DNA of 64,000 nt from Kribbella sindirgiensis (GTDB lineage: Bacteria; Actinomycetota; Actinomycetes; Propionibacteriales; Kribbellaceae), in contig NZ_SJKA01000001.1 of the NCBI RefSeq assembly GCF_004331435.1, forward strand, positions 372,001-436,000, given 5' to 3'. How positions within the stretch are numbered: position 1 is the first letter of the stretch; every line of letters starts with the position of its first letter. This document shows, one piece after another, positions 7,927 to 17,991 of the stretch. Position numbers and translations under genes: made by a program. The notes below the pieces were generated by a model. The model was not told the origin of the DNA and did not search any database. It saw nothing but the letters and a program-made list of their open reading frames with translations.

Positions 7927-9006
7927 TCACCGGCGCCACGTGCGGGCGACGGTCAGGAAGAGGTTGTTGGCTTCGGGTTCGCCGATGGTGACGCGGACGC
8001 CTTCGCCGGGGAACGGGCGGATCGACACGCCTTCGGCCTGAACGGCTTCGGCGAACCGGACGGTGTCTTCGCCCAGGTCGAGCCAGACGAAGTTCGTCTG
8101 CGTCTCCGGGACGTCCCAGCCGGCTGCCTGGAGTGCGGCGACGACCCGCTGACGCTCCTCGACCAGGGCGTCGACGCGCTCCAGCAACTCCTCTTCGACC
8201 GCGAGGGACGCGATCGCGGCGGCCTGCGCCACGTAGCTGACTCCGAACGGCAGCGCGCACTTCCGGATCGCGGCGACCACGGACGGGTGACCGATCGCGT
8301 ACCCGACCCGGAACCCGGCCAGTCCGTACGCCTTCGAGAACGTCCGCAGGACCAGCACGTTCGGGCGGTCGCGGTACAGCTCGACGCCGTCCACGACGTC
8401 GGTCTCCCGGACGAATTCGCGGTACGCCTCGTCGATCACGACCAGCACGTTCGACGGTACGGCGTCGAGGAACGCGAGCAGCTCGTCGCGGCGTACCACC
8501 GGGCCGGTCGGGTTGTTCGGCGTACAGACCAGCACGACCTTGGTGCGGTCGGTGATCGCGGCCTCCATCGCCTTGAAGTCGTGGCGGGCCTCCGCGGTCA
8601 GCGGCACCTTGACCGAGGTCGCGCCGGTCAGCTGGACCGCGATCGGGTACGCCTCGAACGAGCGCCAGGCGTAGACGACCTCGTCACCTTCCGCGACGGT
8701 CGCCTGCAGCAGGTGGTACAGCAGCGCGACCGACCCGGTCCCGACCGCGAGGTCGCTCACCGGTACGCCGAACCGGCCCGACAGCGCCTCGAGCAGGTCG
8801 ACGGCGCCCATGTCCGGGTACCGGTTCATCTGCGCGGCGGCCTCGGTCGCGGCGGCGAGCACCCCCGGCAGCGGCGGGTACGGGTTCTCGTTGCTGGACA
8901 GTTTGTACGTCGGGCGACCGTCGGAGCGCTCCGGCGGACGGCCCGGCTTGTAAGCCGCGACATCGTCCAGGCAGGCGCGAAAGCGAACCTCGTTGTCAGG
9001 GGTCAT
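7927..9006 (-). CDS. hisC: Histidinol-phosphate / aromatic amino acid aminotransferase
   Basis: This 359-residue fold-type I PLP enzyme has the substrate/cofactor motif NNPTG (164-168), DEAY (192-195) and the Schiff-base lysine K225 in [10 protein letters not shown]. Length and the AYKPGRPP start fit HisC-like aminotransferases, which convert imidazole-acetol phosphate and glutamate to histidinol phosphate. In actinobacteria a second copy often serves as the phenylalanine/aromatic aminotransferase (Pat). It stands alone here, outside a his operon, which makes the Pat role at least as likely. It is transcribed divergently from the amidinohydrolase-like gene, with 178 bases between the start codons. 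Confidence 0.9.
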   Translation of the reverse strand: MTPDNEVRFRACLDDVAAYKPGRPPERSDGRPTYKLSSNENPYPPLPGVLAAATEAAAQMNRYPDMGAVDLLEALSGRFGVPVSDLAVGTGSVALLYHLLQATVAEGDEVVYAWRSFEAYPIAVQLTGATSVKVPLTAEARHDFKAMEAAITDRTKVVLVCTPNNPTGPVVRRDELLAFLDAVPSNVLVVIDEAYREFVRETDVVDGVELYRDRPNVLVLRTFSKAYGLAGFRVGYAIGHPSVVAAIRKCALPFGVSYVAQAAAIASLAVEEELLERVDALVEERQRVVAALQAAGWDVPETQTNFVWLDLGEDTVRFAEAVQAEGVSIRPFPGEGVRVTIGEPEANNLFLTVARTWRR

Positions 9007-9123
9007 GCCCGCAGGTTAGTCCTTACCCCACCCCGGAACCACCGTCGGCGGAAGCGACCTCGCGCACACCTTTCAACCGGTGGTGCAGCGAGTTGACTAG
9101 CGGTGCACTGAGCCTCAAACTGA

Positions 9124-9142
9124 CTGATTGTCGGACAATCAG
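9124..9142 (+). promoter_or_regulatory. Putative GntR/FadR-type operator
   Basis: Perfect inverted repeat CTGATTGTC-G-GACAATCAG. Its core TTGTCGGACAA matches the TNGTNNNACNA pattern known for FadR-subfamily GntR regulators. It lies 43 bases upstream of the chosen start of the amidinohydrolase gene, a good position for repression. The regulator that binds it is not identified. Confidence 0.5.
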
Positions 9143-9184
9143 GGGATCTGGCAATCAGGTCTCACCGTAGTCAGGAGGGTGTTC

Positions 9185-10057
9185 ATGGGGCAGCCGCTGG
9201 AGTGGGGTCGTCGCTACCTGATGGTCCGGCCGGACCACTTCCGGATCGACTACGTGATCAACCCGTACATGTCGACGCACGACCAGCCGGACCCGGCGCT
9301 GACGCTCAAGCAGTGGGAGTCGCTGCGGCAGGCGATCGTGGACGCCGGCGGCGAGGTCGAGGTCCTCGAGCAGCGGGCCGACTCACCGGACATGGTGTAC
9401 GCGATGAACCTCGGGCTGGCGGCCGCGGACGGCCGCGCGATGCTCTCGCACATGCGGTTCGAGCCGCGCCGGCAGGAGTCGCTGAGCGCCGCCGAATGGT
9501 TCACCGATGCCGGATTCCGGCTCGACCGGACCGGCGGCGAGGGTATCGGGCCGCACTTCGAGTCCGGCGACGCGTTCGTGTTCGGCGACAGCCTGGTCGT
9601 CGGGTACGGGCCGCGGACCGAGGAAGCCGCGCTCAAGCACCTGGCGACCGAGTGGAACATCCGGGTTCGCGGGCTGCGGATCGCCCACGAGGGGATGTAC
9701 CACCTCGACCTGCCGTTCTGCCCGGTGGACAGCACGCACGCGATGATCTACCCGCCGGCGTTCGACGCCGCGAGCCAGGCCGAGCTGTCCGGGATCGTCC
9801 CGGACCCGATCGTGCTCACCGACGAGGAGGCGTTCGCGTTCAGCGCGAACTCGATCGTGGTCGGCGAGACGATCATCATGCCGGCCTGCTCACCGCGGCT
9901 GTACGACGTGTTCACGGGCCTCGGGCTGCGCGTCGTCGTCCTGGACCTGTCGGAGTTCCACAAGGGCGGCGGCTCGATCCGCTGCCTGACGAACCCGCTG
10001 GACTTCCCGTTGTCCGCGATCAGCACTCCAGGCGGGGAGCTCGTCCTCCCCGCCTGA
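9185..10057 (+). CDS. Dimethylarginine dimethylaminohydrolase / amidinotransferase-like enzyme
   Basis: This 290-residue protein belongs to the guanidino-group modifying superfamily. The catalytic Cys lies in GGGSIRCLTNPL (C267), the catalytic His in MYHLDLPF (H173), and the acidic residues in GPHFESGD (about 122-129). Members hydrolyse methylated arginine or arginine-like compounds through a covalent amidino-cysteine intermediate. The ATG at 9185 is preceded six bases upstream by AGGAGG. A longer start at 9128 would begin inside the palindrome at 9124-9142. Length fits DDAH (about 255-290) better than arginine deiminase (about 400). The exact substrate is not decided by sequence. Confidence 0.87.
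   Translation: MGQPLEWGRRYLMVRPDHFRIDYVINPYMSTHDQPDPALTLKQWESLRQAIVDAGGEVEVLEQRADSPDMVYAMNLGLAAADGRAMLSHMRFEPRRQESLSAAEWFTDAGFRLDRTGGEGIGPHFESGDAFVFGDSLVVGYGPRTEEAALKHLATEWNIRVRGLRIAHEGMYHLDLPFCPVDSTHAMIYPPAFDAASQAELSGIVPDPIVLTDEEAFAFSANSIVVGETIIMPACSPRLYDVFTGLGLRVVVLDLSEFHKGGGSIRCLTNPLDFPLSAISTPGGELVLPA
10030..10055 (+). terminator. Hairpin overlapping the end of the amidinohydrolase gene
   Basis: Perfect 10-bp stem AGGCGGGGAG (10030-10039) / CTCCCCGCCT (10046-10055) with a six-base loop, ending on the stop codon. Lying between two convergent genes, it could stop transcription from the plus strand. Confidence 0.5.
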
Positions 10058-10069
10058 GCGGCGGCCGGC

Positions 10070-10687
10070 CTACTTGCCGGTGGTCCAGATGACGTCGAGG
10101 GTGTTGATGTCCCAGCCGTAGCCCTTGATCCATTGCAGGGCCTTCTTCTTGCCCTGAGAGCCGAAGACCTCGATGACGATCGAGATCGCCTCCGGGTTCG
10201 TCGGGTCGGTCTTGGACTTCGTGTACGTCGCCTGGAAGCCGTCGCCCACGTACGGGAGCTGGCTGATGATCGGGTACTTGCGCTTGATCCGGTCCTGGAA
10301 CTGGTCGTACTTCCGGCCGGCTTCCTCCTCGAGCTTCTGCTCCTGCTCGGGGTTGTTCTTGGTCCACTCCCGGCCCTCGGCGCTGTTGGCGTACAGGTAC
10401 ATCTTGTAGCTCAGTGCGTCGTTGCCCGAGGTGAAGGTCTGGCTGTAGCTCTGGAAGCCGCGCCGCGAACCCTCCAGGGTGTGCGTGCCTGCCTTGATCT
10501 TGACGTTGCCGTTCGCCGGGATCTCGTGGCCGTCCAGCTTCAAGGTCAGGTCGTTCGGAATCGACTGCACCGACAGCGTCGTCTCCGATCCGCCGCCGCG
10601 GAACAGCACGACCCCGCCGATCAATATCAGGACGACCGCCACCACGACGACGCCGATCATGAAGGGCCGCCGGTTCTCGTCCAGCAT
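10070..10687 (-). CDS. Membrane-anchored protein with PEGA-like beta domain
   Basis: The 205-residue protein has one N-terminal transmembrane helix (about 10-29, very rich in V, I and L) after a short cytoplasmic stretch. An extracellular segment follows with the style of a PEGA domain (IPNDLTLKLDGHEIPANGNV and KAGTHTLEGSRRGFQ), the fold that often binds the cell wall. The C-terminal half is charged and helical (EQEQKLEEEAGRKYDQF) and ends with a mixed region of unknown function. It starts 19 bases after the stop of the peptidoglycan hydrolase, in the same direction, so the two are probably made together and may act together at the cell surface. No enzyme motif is visible. Confidence 0.75.
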   Translation of the reverse strand: MLDENRRPFMIGVVVVAVVLILIGGVVLFRGGGSETTLSVQSIPNDLTLKLDGHEIPANGNVKIKAGTHTLEGSRRGFQSYSQTFTSGNDALSYKMYLYANSAEGREWTKNNPEQEQKLEEEAGRKYDQFQDRIKRKYPIISQLPYVGDGFQATYTKSKTDPTNPEAISIVIEVFGSQGKKKALQWIKGYGWDINTLDVIWTTGK

Positions 10688-10706
10688 TCGCTGCTCCTGT
10701 CCTTGC

Positions 10707-12326
10707 TCAGCTCGCCGGTTGCGACGCGTTCTTCAGCCGGAAGACCCAGAACTGGCCGCCGACGTCGTACAGGTGACCTGCCTCCGGCACGTGGTCGCCC
10801 AGGGAGCCCGAGGCGGAGTCGTACCCGCCGCCTGCCGCACCCCAGGGCCCGACATACAGGTAGGTGTGGCCGGGCCCGTTCAGGATGTCACCCGGCTTCA
10901 TGCCGCCTGGCGGCACGGCATGCCAGTAGTCGTACTTCCCGGAGTCCTTCATGTAGTCGAACTGGACCCCGGTCGACACCTTCGGGAAGTCCTTGTCGGC
11001 GCCGCTCATCCGCATCACGGTCGCGACGAAGCGCCCGCAGTCGCTGTAGGGGACGTAGCCGCTGGAGCCGTCGTTGAACTTCTCCATCGCTTCCACGAAC
11101 TCCGGTTTCGCGATACTCGCGTCCGTGCCGTCGTGACCGTCCTCGGGCCAGGCCAGGTTCTTCGCGACCTCGGCGATGTTGCCGCTGCCCGCGCCGCACC
11201 CGCCGGTGGCGCCGGCGTTCTGCGCGCCGCCTCCCGACGCGGGCGCCGAACCGGCGAACTGTTCGAACACGTGCCGCGCGTTCGCCTTCCGGTCGGCGTA
11301 CGTCGGGTGGTTCGGGTCCTCGTGCCCGCCGAACCGCTCGAACTTGTCGCCGAACTCGTACGCCGCTTCATCGACCGTTGTCGCGGCCTTGATCGCGCGC
11401 CCGGCCGCGGCTTCCGCGATCGGCCCTTCGCCGTTGAGCTGCTTGACCAGGAATTCCAGCTGATAGCCCAGGGACGCGATCTTGTCGTCCTGGACACCGG
11501 CGTCGCGGGACGGGTTGACCATCTTGCGGGCGGGTGTCCACTGCACGATGCCCCAGCCGAGCTCGGTGGTGAGCACCTCCGACGGCGGCGTCACGACACC
11601 CGGGTCCGTGTTCTGCAGACGCGCCGGCTCGACGCTGGACTCCGCGATCATGTTGCCGACGATGCCCGCGGCCTGCTCCTTGGTGTAGCCGTTCTGGACG
11701 AGGAAGTTGAAGGCCTTCTGCTGGTTGTTGGACCCGGAGAGGTCACCGTCGATACAACTGCACGCGCCGGAGGTCTCCGAGTCGAGCACGAAGGGGTTCT
11801 CCTCGGGCTGCGGGACGATGGACCACTCGTTGTTCTGCTCCTGGTCTGCCCACATCTCCCAGTGGATGTGCGCGCCGCCGATGCCGATCGGGGCGCCCTC
11901 GGCGTCGGTGCCCTCGCTGCCGGTACCGGCGGTGCCGATCTGGTCGCCGCGCTTGACCTCGGCGCCGTTACTGACGGTGATGGTCTTCATGGGCCGGTAC
12001 CGCGTCTCGACGCTCTCGAGACGGATCCGGACCTCGTTGTCCTTGGCGTAGACGACCTTGCCGTCCTGGGACGCGTAGACCTTGGCGTCCTCGTCCACCC
12101 TGAAGTCGTAGCCGCGGTGCACGAAGGTCCACTGGCCGTCGATCTCGTGCCGGTCGGTCGGCCACCCCATCAGGGGCTTGTCCTGGGCGCGTTGCGCGCA
12201 CTGCGCTTCGGCCGAGGCCGACCCGGCCAGCGCGCCGAGCAGCAGGAGCAGCACAATGCCCAACGACAGCGCCAACGCCAGCACGATCCCGGCGGCCATC
12301 TGCAGCAGCTTGCCGGCGCCTTCCAC
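10707..12326 (-). CDS. Three-domain peptidoglycan hydrolase (M23 peptidase, phage-tail-type lysozyme, NlpC/CHAP-like)
   Basis: I take the GTG at 12326 as start (GAGGAG six bases upstream), giving 539 residues. One membrane helix (about 10-35) is followed by three modules. The first is a LytM/M23 metallopeptidase domain with HRGYD (H70, D74) and HIH (H153, H155). The second is a lysozyme-like domain of the phage tail-tip type (about 200-355) with the probable acid E229 in NMIAES. The third, after a Gly/Ala linker, is a cysteine amidohydrolase-like domain with C430 in YSDCGRF and H487 in GHTYLY. Such proteins cut both glycan and peptide bonds in the wall, often as part of secretion or transfer machines. 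No such machine is encoded beside it apart from the PEGA-like partner. Confidence 0.85.
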   Translation of the reverse strand: MEGAGKLLQMAAGIVLALALSLGIVLLLLLGALAGSASAEAQCAQRAQDKPLMGWPTDRHEIDGQWTFVHRGYDFRVDEDAKVYASQDGKVVYAKDNEVRIRLESVETRYRPMKTITVSNGAEVKRGDQIGTAGTGSEGTDAEGAPIGIGGAHIHWEMWADQEQNNEWSIVPQPEENPFVLDSETSGACSCIDGDLSGSNNQQKAFNFLVQNGYTKEQAAGIVGNMIAESSVEPARLQNTDPGVVTPPSEVLTTELGWGIVQWTPARKMVNPSRDAGVQDDKIASLGYQLEFLVKQLNGEGPIAEAAAGRAIKAATTVDEAAYEFGDKFERFGGHEDPNHPTYADRKANARHVFEQFAGSAPASGGGAQNAGATGGCGAGSGNIAEVAKNLAWPEDGHDGTDASIAKPEFVEAMEKFNDGSSGYVPYSDCGRFVATVMRMSGADKDFPKVSTGVQFDYMKDSGKYDYWHAVPPGGMKPGDILNGPGHTYLYVGPWGAAGGGYDSASGSLGDHVPEAGHLYDVGGQFWVFRLKNASQPAS

Positions 12327-12499
12327 GCTGTGCTCCTCGCTCGTTCGAGTGGCTTCCTGCGTCGGTCCGCGGGAAGGGGCGGCCACTAAAAGGAAATGCT
12401 GCCCGAAAATCGGGTCATGCGTCGCAAGTTATCCACAGGGAGGCCGGGTGGAGCCGGGTCGGGCGCGACAACGGACCGGGTCTGGACGAGAATCACATC

Positions 12500-13168
12500 A
12501 TGTACGAACGGCTGCGGGTGGACCGCTCGACCACGGTGGACCGGGTGGTCGACGCGCTGCGCGCCGCCCTGTTCGCCGGCGATCTGGAGCCCGGTACGCC
12601 GCTGCGTGAGCAGCCGCTCGCCGAGGCGCTCGGGGTCGCCCGGAGCACCATCCGCGAGGCGATGACGATGCTGGTCACCGAGGGCCTGGCGGTCCGTGAG
12701 CCGAACAAAGGGGTCAGCGTCGCGATCCTGCACCCGGAGGCCGTGGCCGACATCTGCCGCGCCCGGTTCGTGCTCGAGTCCGCTGGGATCCGGGCCTGGT
12801 ACGACGCCGACGAGGCGGCCCGCGAGCGGGTCCGGGAGGCGATGCGGGTGTTCGCCGCGACCGCCAAGGACGGTGCCGACCCGGAGGCTCTGACCGAGAC
12901 CCACCTGGCCATCCACCGCAGCCTGGTGGCGCTCACCGGCAGTGACCGGCTGATTGCGACCGCCGACTCGGTCACCGGCGAGGCACGGCTCGCGCTGGCC
13001 CGGGTGGACGCGCTGCGGCAGGACGCGCGGCAGCAGGTCGCGTCCCACCGCAAACTCGTCCGGTTGCTCGAGCGGGGCGAGCTCGACGAGTGCGTCGAGG
13101 AGCTCCGCCGGCATCTCGCCGGCGCCGAGGAGTCCCTCCTCGAAGCCATCGCGATGCCACCCGCCTGA
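12500..13168 (+). CDS. GntR-family regulator with FCD domain
   Basis: The protein has 222 residues. The N-terminal winged helix (about 10-75) includes LREQPLAEALGVARSTIREAM, typical of the FadR subfamily, and the C-terminal all-helical FCD domain contains conserved histidines such as HLAIHRSLV for a metal-bound organic acid effector. It is divergent from the peptidoglycan hydrolase (173 bases between starts) and convergent with the glycosidase operon, so its target is not evident. It could also be the unknown binder of the TTGTCGGACAA site at 9128, but nothing proves that. Confidence 0.9.
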   Translation: MYERLRVDRSTTVDRVVDALRAALFAGDLEPGTPLREQPLAEALGVARSTIREAMTMLVTEGLAVREPNKGVSVAILHPEAVADICRARFVLESAGIRAWYDADEAARERVREAMRVFAATAKDGADPEALTETHLAIHRSLVALTGSDRLIATADSVTGEARLALARVDALRQDARQQVASHRKLVRLLERGELDECVEELRRHLAGAEESLLEAIAMPPA

Positions 13169-13183
13169 GCCCTCGGACCAGCC

Positions 13184-15214
13184 TCAGACCAGTCCGTCGG
13201 CCGTCACGTCGTACGTCTGCGAGCCGACCCGGAGGCCGGTCAGGCGGGCGTTCGGGTCGAGTGCCGCGACCTGTGGGCTCGCGGTGACGGTGCCGTCCAA
13301 CGCGACCTCGATGCCGAAGACGCCCTCCAGAACCAGGCTGACCCAGGCACCGGACGACGAGCAGGACCAGTCGATCAGGTACGGGAACTGCGGCGGCGAC
13401 TTCCGCGCGCCACCGGCCATCGGCGGCTGCGCCTCCTCGACGAAATGCGCCTGACCGCACGGACCCTGGTTCGCGGACTTGGCGAGTCCCGGCAGCCAGT
13501 CGAGCAGTACGTCGCCGCGCCCGAGCGCGAACAGTGCGCGCCCCGCGTCCGCCGGCCACGCCGGGTATGCGCCGTTCCACTGGTGGTCCGGACGGACGCT
13601 GAACGCGGCATCCGCGTCGTACGGCGACAGCGCGCGCATCCACGTGGGCGTCTGCAGCTCCCGCTGGAAGAACGACACCATCTCGGCGCACTGCGACTCG
13701 GACAGGTCGTCCGGGATCGTCGTACCGATGATGTTGAAGTCGTAGCAGTGCCGGACCGGGACGAGCGAGCCGTCCGGCTGCCGCGCGTGCCAGAACCCCT
13801 TGCCCTCGACGTACAGCTCGTTGACGTGCCCTGCCTGCTCAGACGCCTCTTTGCGGAGCAGAGCGGCTCGGTCCGCGTCACCGGACCGGTCCGCGAGCTC
13901 AGCCGCCACCCGCAGGCACCAGACGTTGGCCGCGTTGAAGCTGGCCACCTCGTGCACGTAGCTGCTCACACACTCCAGCAGGTTGTCGATGCCGCCGTAG
14001 TCGGCCAGCGCGTGCTCACCGCGCAGTCCGCGCCAGGCGGTCGCCCAGTCGTGCACATGCTCCGTGACTGGCTTCGGACCAACGGAAACGTCCAGGAACG
14101 CCGAGTCTCCGCTGAAGCGCACGTAGTCGCGTACCAGCCGGGTCATGGCGAAGTCGTTCACCGAGTACCAGTAGCCGACCGGTCCACCGGTCAGCCACTC
14201 GGTACCGAAGTGCTTGTGGGTGTCCAGCTCGATCCAGTGCTCGATGTGCTTCCGCATCGGCTCCGGATCCAGCAGCGCATGCGCGAGCGAGGACAGGCTG
14301 TAGTCCCAGATGAACGTCGTGGTCTGCCAGTACCGCGGCATCAACGTGTCGTACGTCCGCCCGAGCACACTGGCCGGGTTGTCCCGCCGGAACCAGATGA
14401 CCCCGAGCACACCCCACCAGTACAGCTTCCGCAACGCCTCGTTGGACGTCTCCAGCACGGGCAGGGACCCGCTGAAGCCGTCGCTGGACGGGTCGAACGC
14501 GTCGGCGATCGCCACGTCCCACATGCTCTCCGCGACCGAGATCACCGCCGGTACGTCGGCCACGCAGACGTCGAAGTGCTCCGTAGCCTCCTCCAGCGTC
14601 CCCGCCAGCACATGGACGTACGACAGCCGCCCGCGCCCCGCCTCGTCCAGGACGACCGTTGCCTCGAGCATCGCCCTGTCCACGGTGCTGGGCACATCCA
14701 GGCCCTGGATGCTCACGGCGGATCCGGATTCGCCGGTGCCTACAACCCGATTGTCGACAACCGACAGTGCGTTCACCTCGGACGGAGGCTCCGGCTTCAG
14801 CCAGCCGCTGCCTGAGCGAGTCGCCGTACTGTCCAGGGCGAGGCCTAGGTGGACCGAGCGGCCGGGTGCGCCGGAGACCTCCAGCTGGACAACCACCGCC
14901 GGTCGGCCGGGCGCACAGGCGGTGGTAGTACGGAGGTCGAGGCCGTCGACCGTGGTGGAGCGGATCACGCAGTCCGGGCGCCACACGACCTCCACTGTGC
15001 CGCCGTACGAGCGCGCCAGGCGCCCGTCGACGTACAGCTGGCCGGTGATGGTGTCGCCGTGCGAGTACGGCGGGAAGTTGACGCTCCGAATCGCCACGAC
15101 GTCGTGGTCGACCTGCGCCGTCCCCAGGAAGTTGGTCAGCCCCGGCGGGTTGAACATGTCGTCGTACGTGTGGACAAGGACGTCGCTCGCCAGGTCGGCG
15201 GAACGCGGAATCAT
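13184..15214 (-). CDS. Six-hairpin glycosidase (GH63/GH78-like), cytoplasmic
   Basis: This 676-residue protein has no signal peptide. It has an N-terminal beta-rich region (about 1-230) and a C-terminal (alpha/alpha)6 toroid with aromatic and acidic motifs such as [23 protein letters not shown] and [11 protein letters not shown]. The family contains exo-acting glycosidases for glucosylglycerate, rhamnosides or related small glycosides, and I cannot name the substrate. It is the last gene of the eight-gene sugar operon and its ATG overlaps the preceding enolase stop by four bases. Acting in the cytoplasm, it probably splits the imported oligosaccharide. Confidence 0.8.
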   Translation of the reverse strand: MIPRSADLASDVLVHTYDDMFNPPGLTNFLGTAQVDHDVVAIRSVNFPPYSHGDTITGQLYVDGRLARSYGGTVEVVWRPDCVIRSTTVDGLDLRTTTACAPGRPAVVVQLEVSGAPGRSVHLGLALDSTATRSGSGWLKPEPPSEVNALSVVDNRVVGTGESGSAVSIQGLDVPSTVDRAMLEATVVLDEAGRGRLSYVHVLAGTLEEATEHFDVCVADVPAVISVAESMWDVAIADAFDPSSDGFSGSLPVLETSNEALRKLYWWGVLGVIWFRRDNPASVLGRTYDTLMPRYWQTTTFIWDYSLSSLAHALLDPEPMRKHIEHWIELDTHKHFGTEWLTGGPVGYWYSVNDFAMTRLVRDYVRFSGDSAFLDVSVGPKPVTEHVHDWATAWRGLRGEHALADYGGIDNLLECVSSYVHEVASFNAANVWCLRVAAELADRSGDADRAALLRKEASEQAGHVNELYVEGKGFWHARQPDGSLVPVRHCYDFNIIGTTIPDDLSESQCAEMVSFFQRELQTPTWMRALSPYDADAAFSVRPDHQWNGAYPAWPADAGRALFALGRGDVLLDWLPGLAKSANQGPCGQAHFVEEAQPPMAGGARKSPPQFPYLIDWSCSSSGAWVSLVLEGVFGIEVALDGTVTASPQVAALDPNARLTGLRVGSQTYDVTADGLV

Positions 15215-16425
15215 GACGGGTCGGCCCAATCGGAGTTCGGGAGCAAGGGATACCAGTCCGGGCGGGCCGGATCGCGGTCGTAGGGGTACGGGCCGAGTTC
15301 GCGGAAGAGTTCGGCGTACTCGGCCAGCTTGTCGCGGTCCAGCTCGACGCCCAGGCCGGGCGCGTCGGGGACCGCGATCGCGCCGTCGGCGTACGGCAGC
15401 TTGCCGCCGGCAATGATGTCGTCGCGCAGGTGGTGGTAGTGCGCGTCCGCGGCGAACGACAGGTTCGGTACGACGGCGCCGAGGTGCAGCATCGTCGCGA
15501 GCTGGATGCCGAGCTCGCCGGACGAGTGCACCGCGACCCCGAGCTGGAACGTCTCGCAGACGCCGGCCGCCTTGATACACGGCCGGATACCGCCCCAGAA
15601 CGTCGTGTCCAGCAGGATCACGTCGACCGCGGGATCACGGACGTTCGCAGCGAGCTGCTCGAAGTTCACCACGACGGTGTTCGTCGCGAGCGGGATCGGG
15701 GTGTTCTCGCGGACCCGGCGCATCCCGTTCAGGCCCCAGGTCGGGTCCTCGAGGTAGTCGTTGTCGAGGTCCTCGATCCCGCGGGCGAACCGGATCGCCT
15801 CCTCGACGCTGAACGCGCCGTTCGGGTCGAAGCGCACGCGGTGCCCGGGGAACGCCTCGGCCAGCGCGCGGAAGCACTCGCGTTCGTAGTCCGGCGGGAA
15901 CACGCCGCCCTTGAGCTTGTGCACGCTGAAACCGTGCTGGTCGACCAGTTCGCGGGCGTGCGCGACCAACTGTTCCGCCGTACGGATCTCGCCGGTCCCG
16001 TCGTCGTTCGGGTGCCGGAAGAACAGGTAGCTCGCGAAAGGCACGTGTGAGCGCACCTTTCCGCCGAGCAACGCGTGCACAGGTACGCCGAGCTCTCGGC
16101 CCTGCAGATCGAGACATGCGAACTCAATTGCCGCCAGCAACTGGGTCCGGTTGTTGTACAGGCTCGCGGTCGGGTTGGCGAGCATCCAGCGCAGCGCCTC
16201 GGTGCGCGCCGGGTCGTGACCGACGAGATACGGCTTGAGCCCGGTGACCGCGGCCTCGGCGCTCTGCCCGCCGCCGCCCATCTCACCGAGACCGATCAGC
16301 CCGTTGTCGGCCTCGACCTCCACGACGGTCCGTACGAAACGTCCCCAGTGCGCTCCGTTGCTGTGCCGCAGCGGCGCCTCCAACGGCATCGTCACCGTGG
16401 TCGCCCGAATGTCGACGATCTTCAC
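15211..16425 (-). CDS. Enolase-superfamily acid sugar dehydratase, glucarate dehydratase-like
   Basis: The GTG at 16425 (GGAGG seven bases upstream) gives 404 residues. The N-terminal capping domain carries [15 protein letters not shown], as in glucarate dehydratases. The barrel has the base motif HKLKGG, metal ligands in FDPNG, LEDP and LATNT, and a HSSGELG motif for the catalytic His. Asparagine at the third metal ligand is typical of the GlucD subgroup. It should dehydrate an aldonic or aldaric acid to a 2-keto-3-deoxy acid. Start and stop both overlap neighbours by four bases, which places it firmly in the sugar operon. Confidence 0.88.
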   Translation of the reverse strand: MKIVDIRATTVTMPLEAPLRHSNGAHWGRFVRTVVEVEADNGLIGLGEMGGGGQSAEAAVTGLKPYLVGHDPARTEALRWMLANPTASLYNNRTQLLAAIEFACLDLQGRELGVPVHALLGGKVRSHVPFASYLFFRHPNDDGTGEIRTAEQLVAHARELVDQHGFSVHKLKGGVFPPDYERECFRALAEAFPGHRVRFDPNGAFSVEEAIRFARGIEDLDNDYLEDPTWGLNGMRRVRENTPIPLATNTVVVNFEQLAANVRDPAVDVILLDTTFWGGIRPCIKAAGVCETFQLGVAVHSSGELGIQLATMLHLGAVVPNLSFAADAHYHHLRDDIIAGGKLPYADGAIAVPDAPGLGVELDRDKLAEYAELFRELGPYPYDRDPARPDWYPLLPNSDWADPS

Positions 16426-17171
16426 TTCGCGTCCTCCGGCAGTACGACGGCCAGCCCGGCGGTCAACCCGCCGTCGACCTTCACGTCGGCTCCGGTCACG
16501 AACGACGCGGCCGGCGAGGACAGGAAGTAGATGACCTCGGCAACCTCTCCCGGCGTCGCGACCCGCCCCAGCGGATGCGAGCGCCCCCACTCGGCGACGA
16601 CGTCGTCCGTCGAGCGTCCACCGCCGAACTGCGCCGCGGATGTGCGCAGCATCGGTGTGTCCACAGAGCCCGGACAGACCGCATTCACCCGGATCCCGTC
16701 CGGAGCGTGATCCACCGCCATCGCTCGTACGAGACTCAGCAACGCGCCTTTACCCATCGAGTACGCCGCGACGCCCGTCTGCGCCGCATACGCCTGCACG
16801 GACGACACCACCACGACACTCCCGCCGCGCGACATCCGCGGGACGAACGCCTGGCATGCGAAGAACACGCCCCCGACGTTCACCGCCATCACCTCGTCGT
16901 ACACGTTCGAAGGCGTATCAACCACGGTTCCGTACCGTTGCACGCCCGCCGCGCATACCAGCACGTCCACCGCGCCGATCTCCTCGGCGACGGATGCGAG
17001 CGCGGCCCGGTCTGCAACATCCACCTGCACACCGGTGACGCCGCTCAGACCGGCCAGCGCCTGGGCGTCCCGGTCCAGGGCGATCACCCGGTCCCCGGCG
17101 GCGATGAAGCGTTCGACTGCACCTCGTCCGATGCCGGCGGCACCACCGGTCACGACGACTGTGCGACTCAT
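16422..17171 (-). CDS. Classical SDR oxidoreductase
   Basis: This 249-residue enzyme has the TGGAAGIG cofactor motif (8-15), a CAAG in place of the usual NNAG, a catalytic SSVQ serine and the YSMGK tyrosine/lysine pair. The C-terminal PGSVDTPM and VDGG segments are standard. In the operon it most likely oxidises the sugar released by the glycosidase, or its lactone precursor, before the enolase acts on the acid. A longer start at 17270 would run into the permease gene and is rejected. Confidence 0.9.
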   Translation of the reverse strand: MSRTVVVTGGAAGIGRGAVERFIAAGDRVIALDRDAQALAGLSGVTGVQVDVADRAALASVAEEIGAVDVLVCAAGVQRYGTVVDTPSNVYDEVMAVNVGGVFFACQAFVPRMSRGGSVVVVSSVQAYAAQTGVAAYSMGKGALLSLVRAMAVDHAPDGIRVNAVCPGSVDTPMLRTSAAQFGGGRSTDDVVAEWGRSHPLGRVATPGEVAEVIYFLSSPAASFVTGADVKVDGGLTAGLAVVLPEDAK

Positions 17172-17181
17172 ATGTGTCCTC

Positions 17182-17991
17182 TCAGAACTGGCCCAGGGCG
17201 AGGCCCCGGGAGAAGAAGCGTTGGGCGGCGAGGAAGAGGATGACCGTGGGCAGCGAGACGAGCAGGCCACCGGCCAGCACGGTCGGGAGCGACGCCCCGC
17301 CGTACGTGCTCTGCAGACCGGTGAGGGCCGGCATGATCGGGCGGACCGAGTCCGACTGGCTCAGGGTCAGGCCGAGCAGCAGGTCGTTCCAGACGAACGT
17401 CGCCTGCAGGATGAAGATCGCGGCCAGCGCCGACCCCGCCATCGGCAGGTAGATGCTGCGGAAGATCCGGAACAGCCCGCCGCCGTCGACCACCGCGGCC
17501 TCGAACACACTGCGCGCGATCCCGGTGAAGAAGTTCCGCATCACGAACGCCGAGAACGGCACGCTGATCGCGGTGTAGACGATGATCATCCCGGTCCGGG
17601 TGTCGTACAGCCCGGAGTTCGCGTACCCGGAGAACAACGGCATCAGGATCATCTGCAGCGGAAAGATCGTCCCGCCGAAGATGAACACGAACCACAGGAA
17701 GCCGCGTTTCAGCCGCAGTACGACGATCGCGTACCCGGCCGCCGAGCCGATGAGTACCGCGAGCACCGGCGCGATCACGCTGTACATCGTGGTCGCGACC
17801 AAGGTGTCCCCCAGCGCCGCCTTGCTCCAGGCGTCACCGAAGTTCGCGAACAACGAGAACCCGGCCGGCTTCCACACGGTCTTCGCGTCGTACCCGTCGA
17901 CGGACTTCGACGCGTTCACGACCAGCAGGTAGACCGGCGCGAGCCAGATCAGCCCCAGCACGATCAGAACCGCCGTCTTAACCCTGCTCAC
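17182..17991 (-). CDS. ABC sugar transporter permease, MalG/LacG-type
   Basis: This 269-residue protein has six membrane segments. The cytoplasmic EAA loop (EAAVVDGGGLFRIFRSIYLP) that docks to the ATPase is clear. It forms the channel with the MalF-type partner, whose gene overlaps its start by 14 bases. The C-terminus FFSRGLALGQF resembles the usual MalG ending. No ATP-binding gene is in the operon, so the shared MsiK-type ATPase is presumably used. Confidence 0.93.
   Translation of the reverse strand: MSRVKTAVLIVLGLIWLAPVYLLVVNASKSVDGYDAKTVWKPAGFSLFANFGDAWSKAALGDTLVATTMYSVIAPVLAVLIGSAAGYAIVVLRLKRGFLWFVFIFGGTIFPLQMILMPLFSGYANSGLYDTRTGMIIVYTAISVPFSAFVMRNFFTGIARSVFEAAVVDGGGLFRIFRSIYLPMAGSALAAIFILQATFVWNDLLLGLTLSQSDSVRPIMPALTGLQSTYGGASLPTVLAGGLLVSLPTVILFLAAQRFFSRGLALGQF

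Noticed and set aside
12429-12437. TTATCCACA, a perfect DnaA box
   Set aside because: Only one copy without companions, next to ordinary genes; one nonamer is not evidence of an origin.
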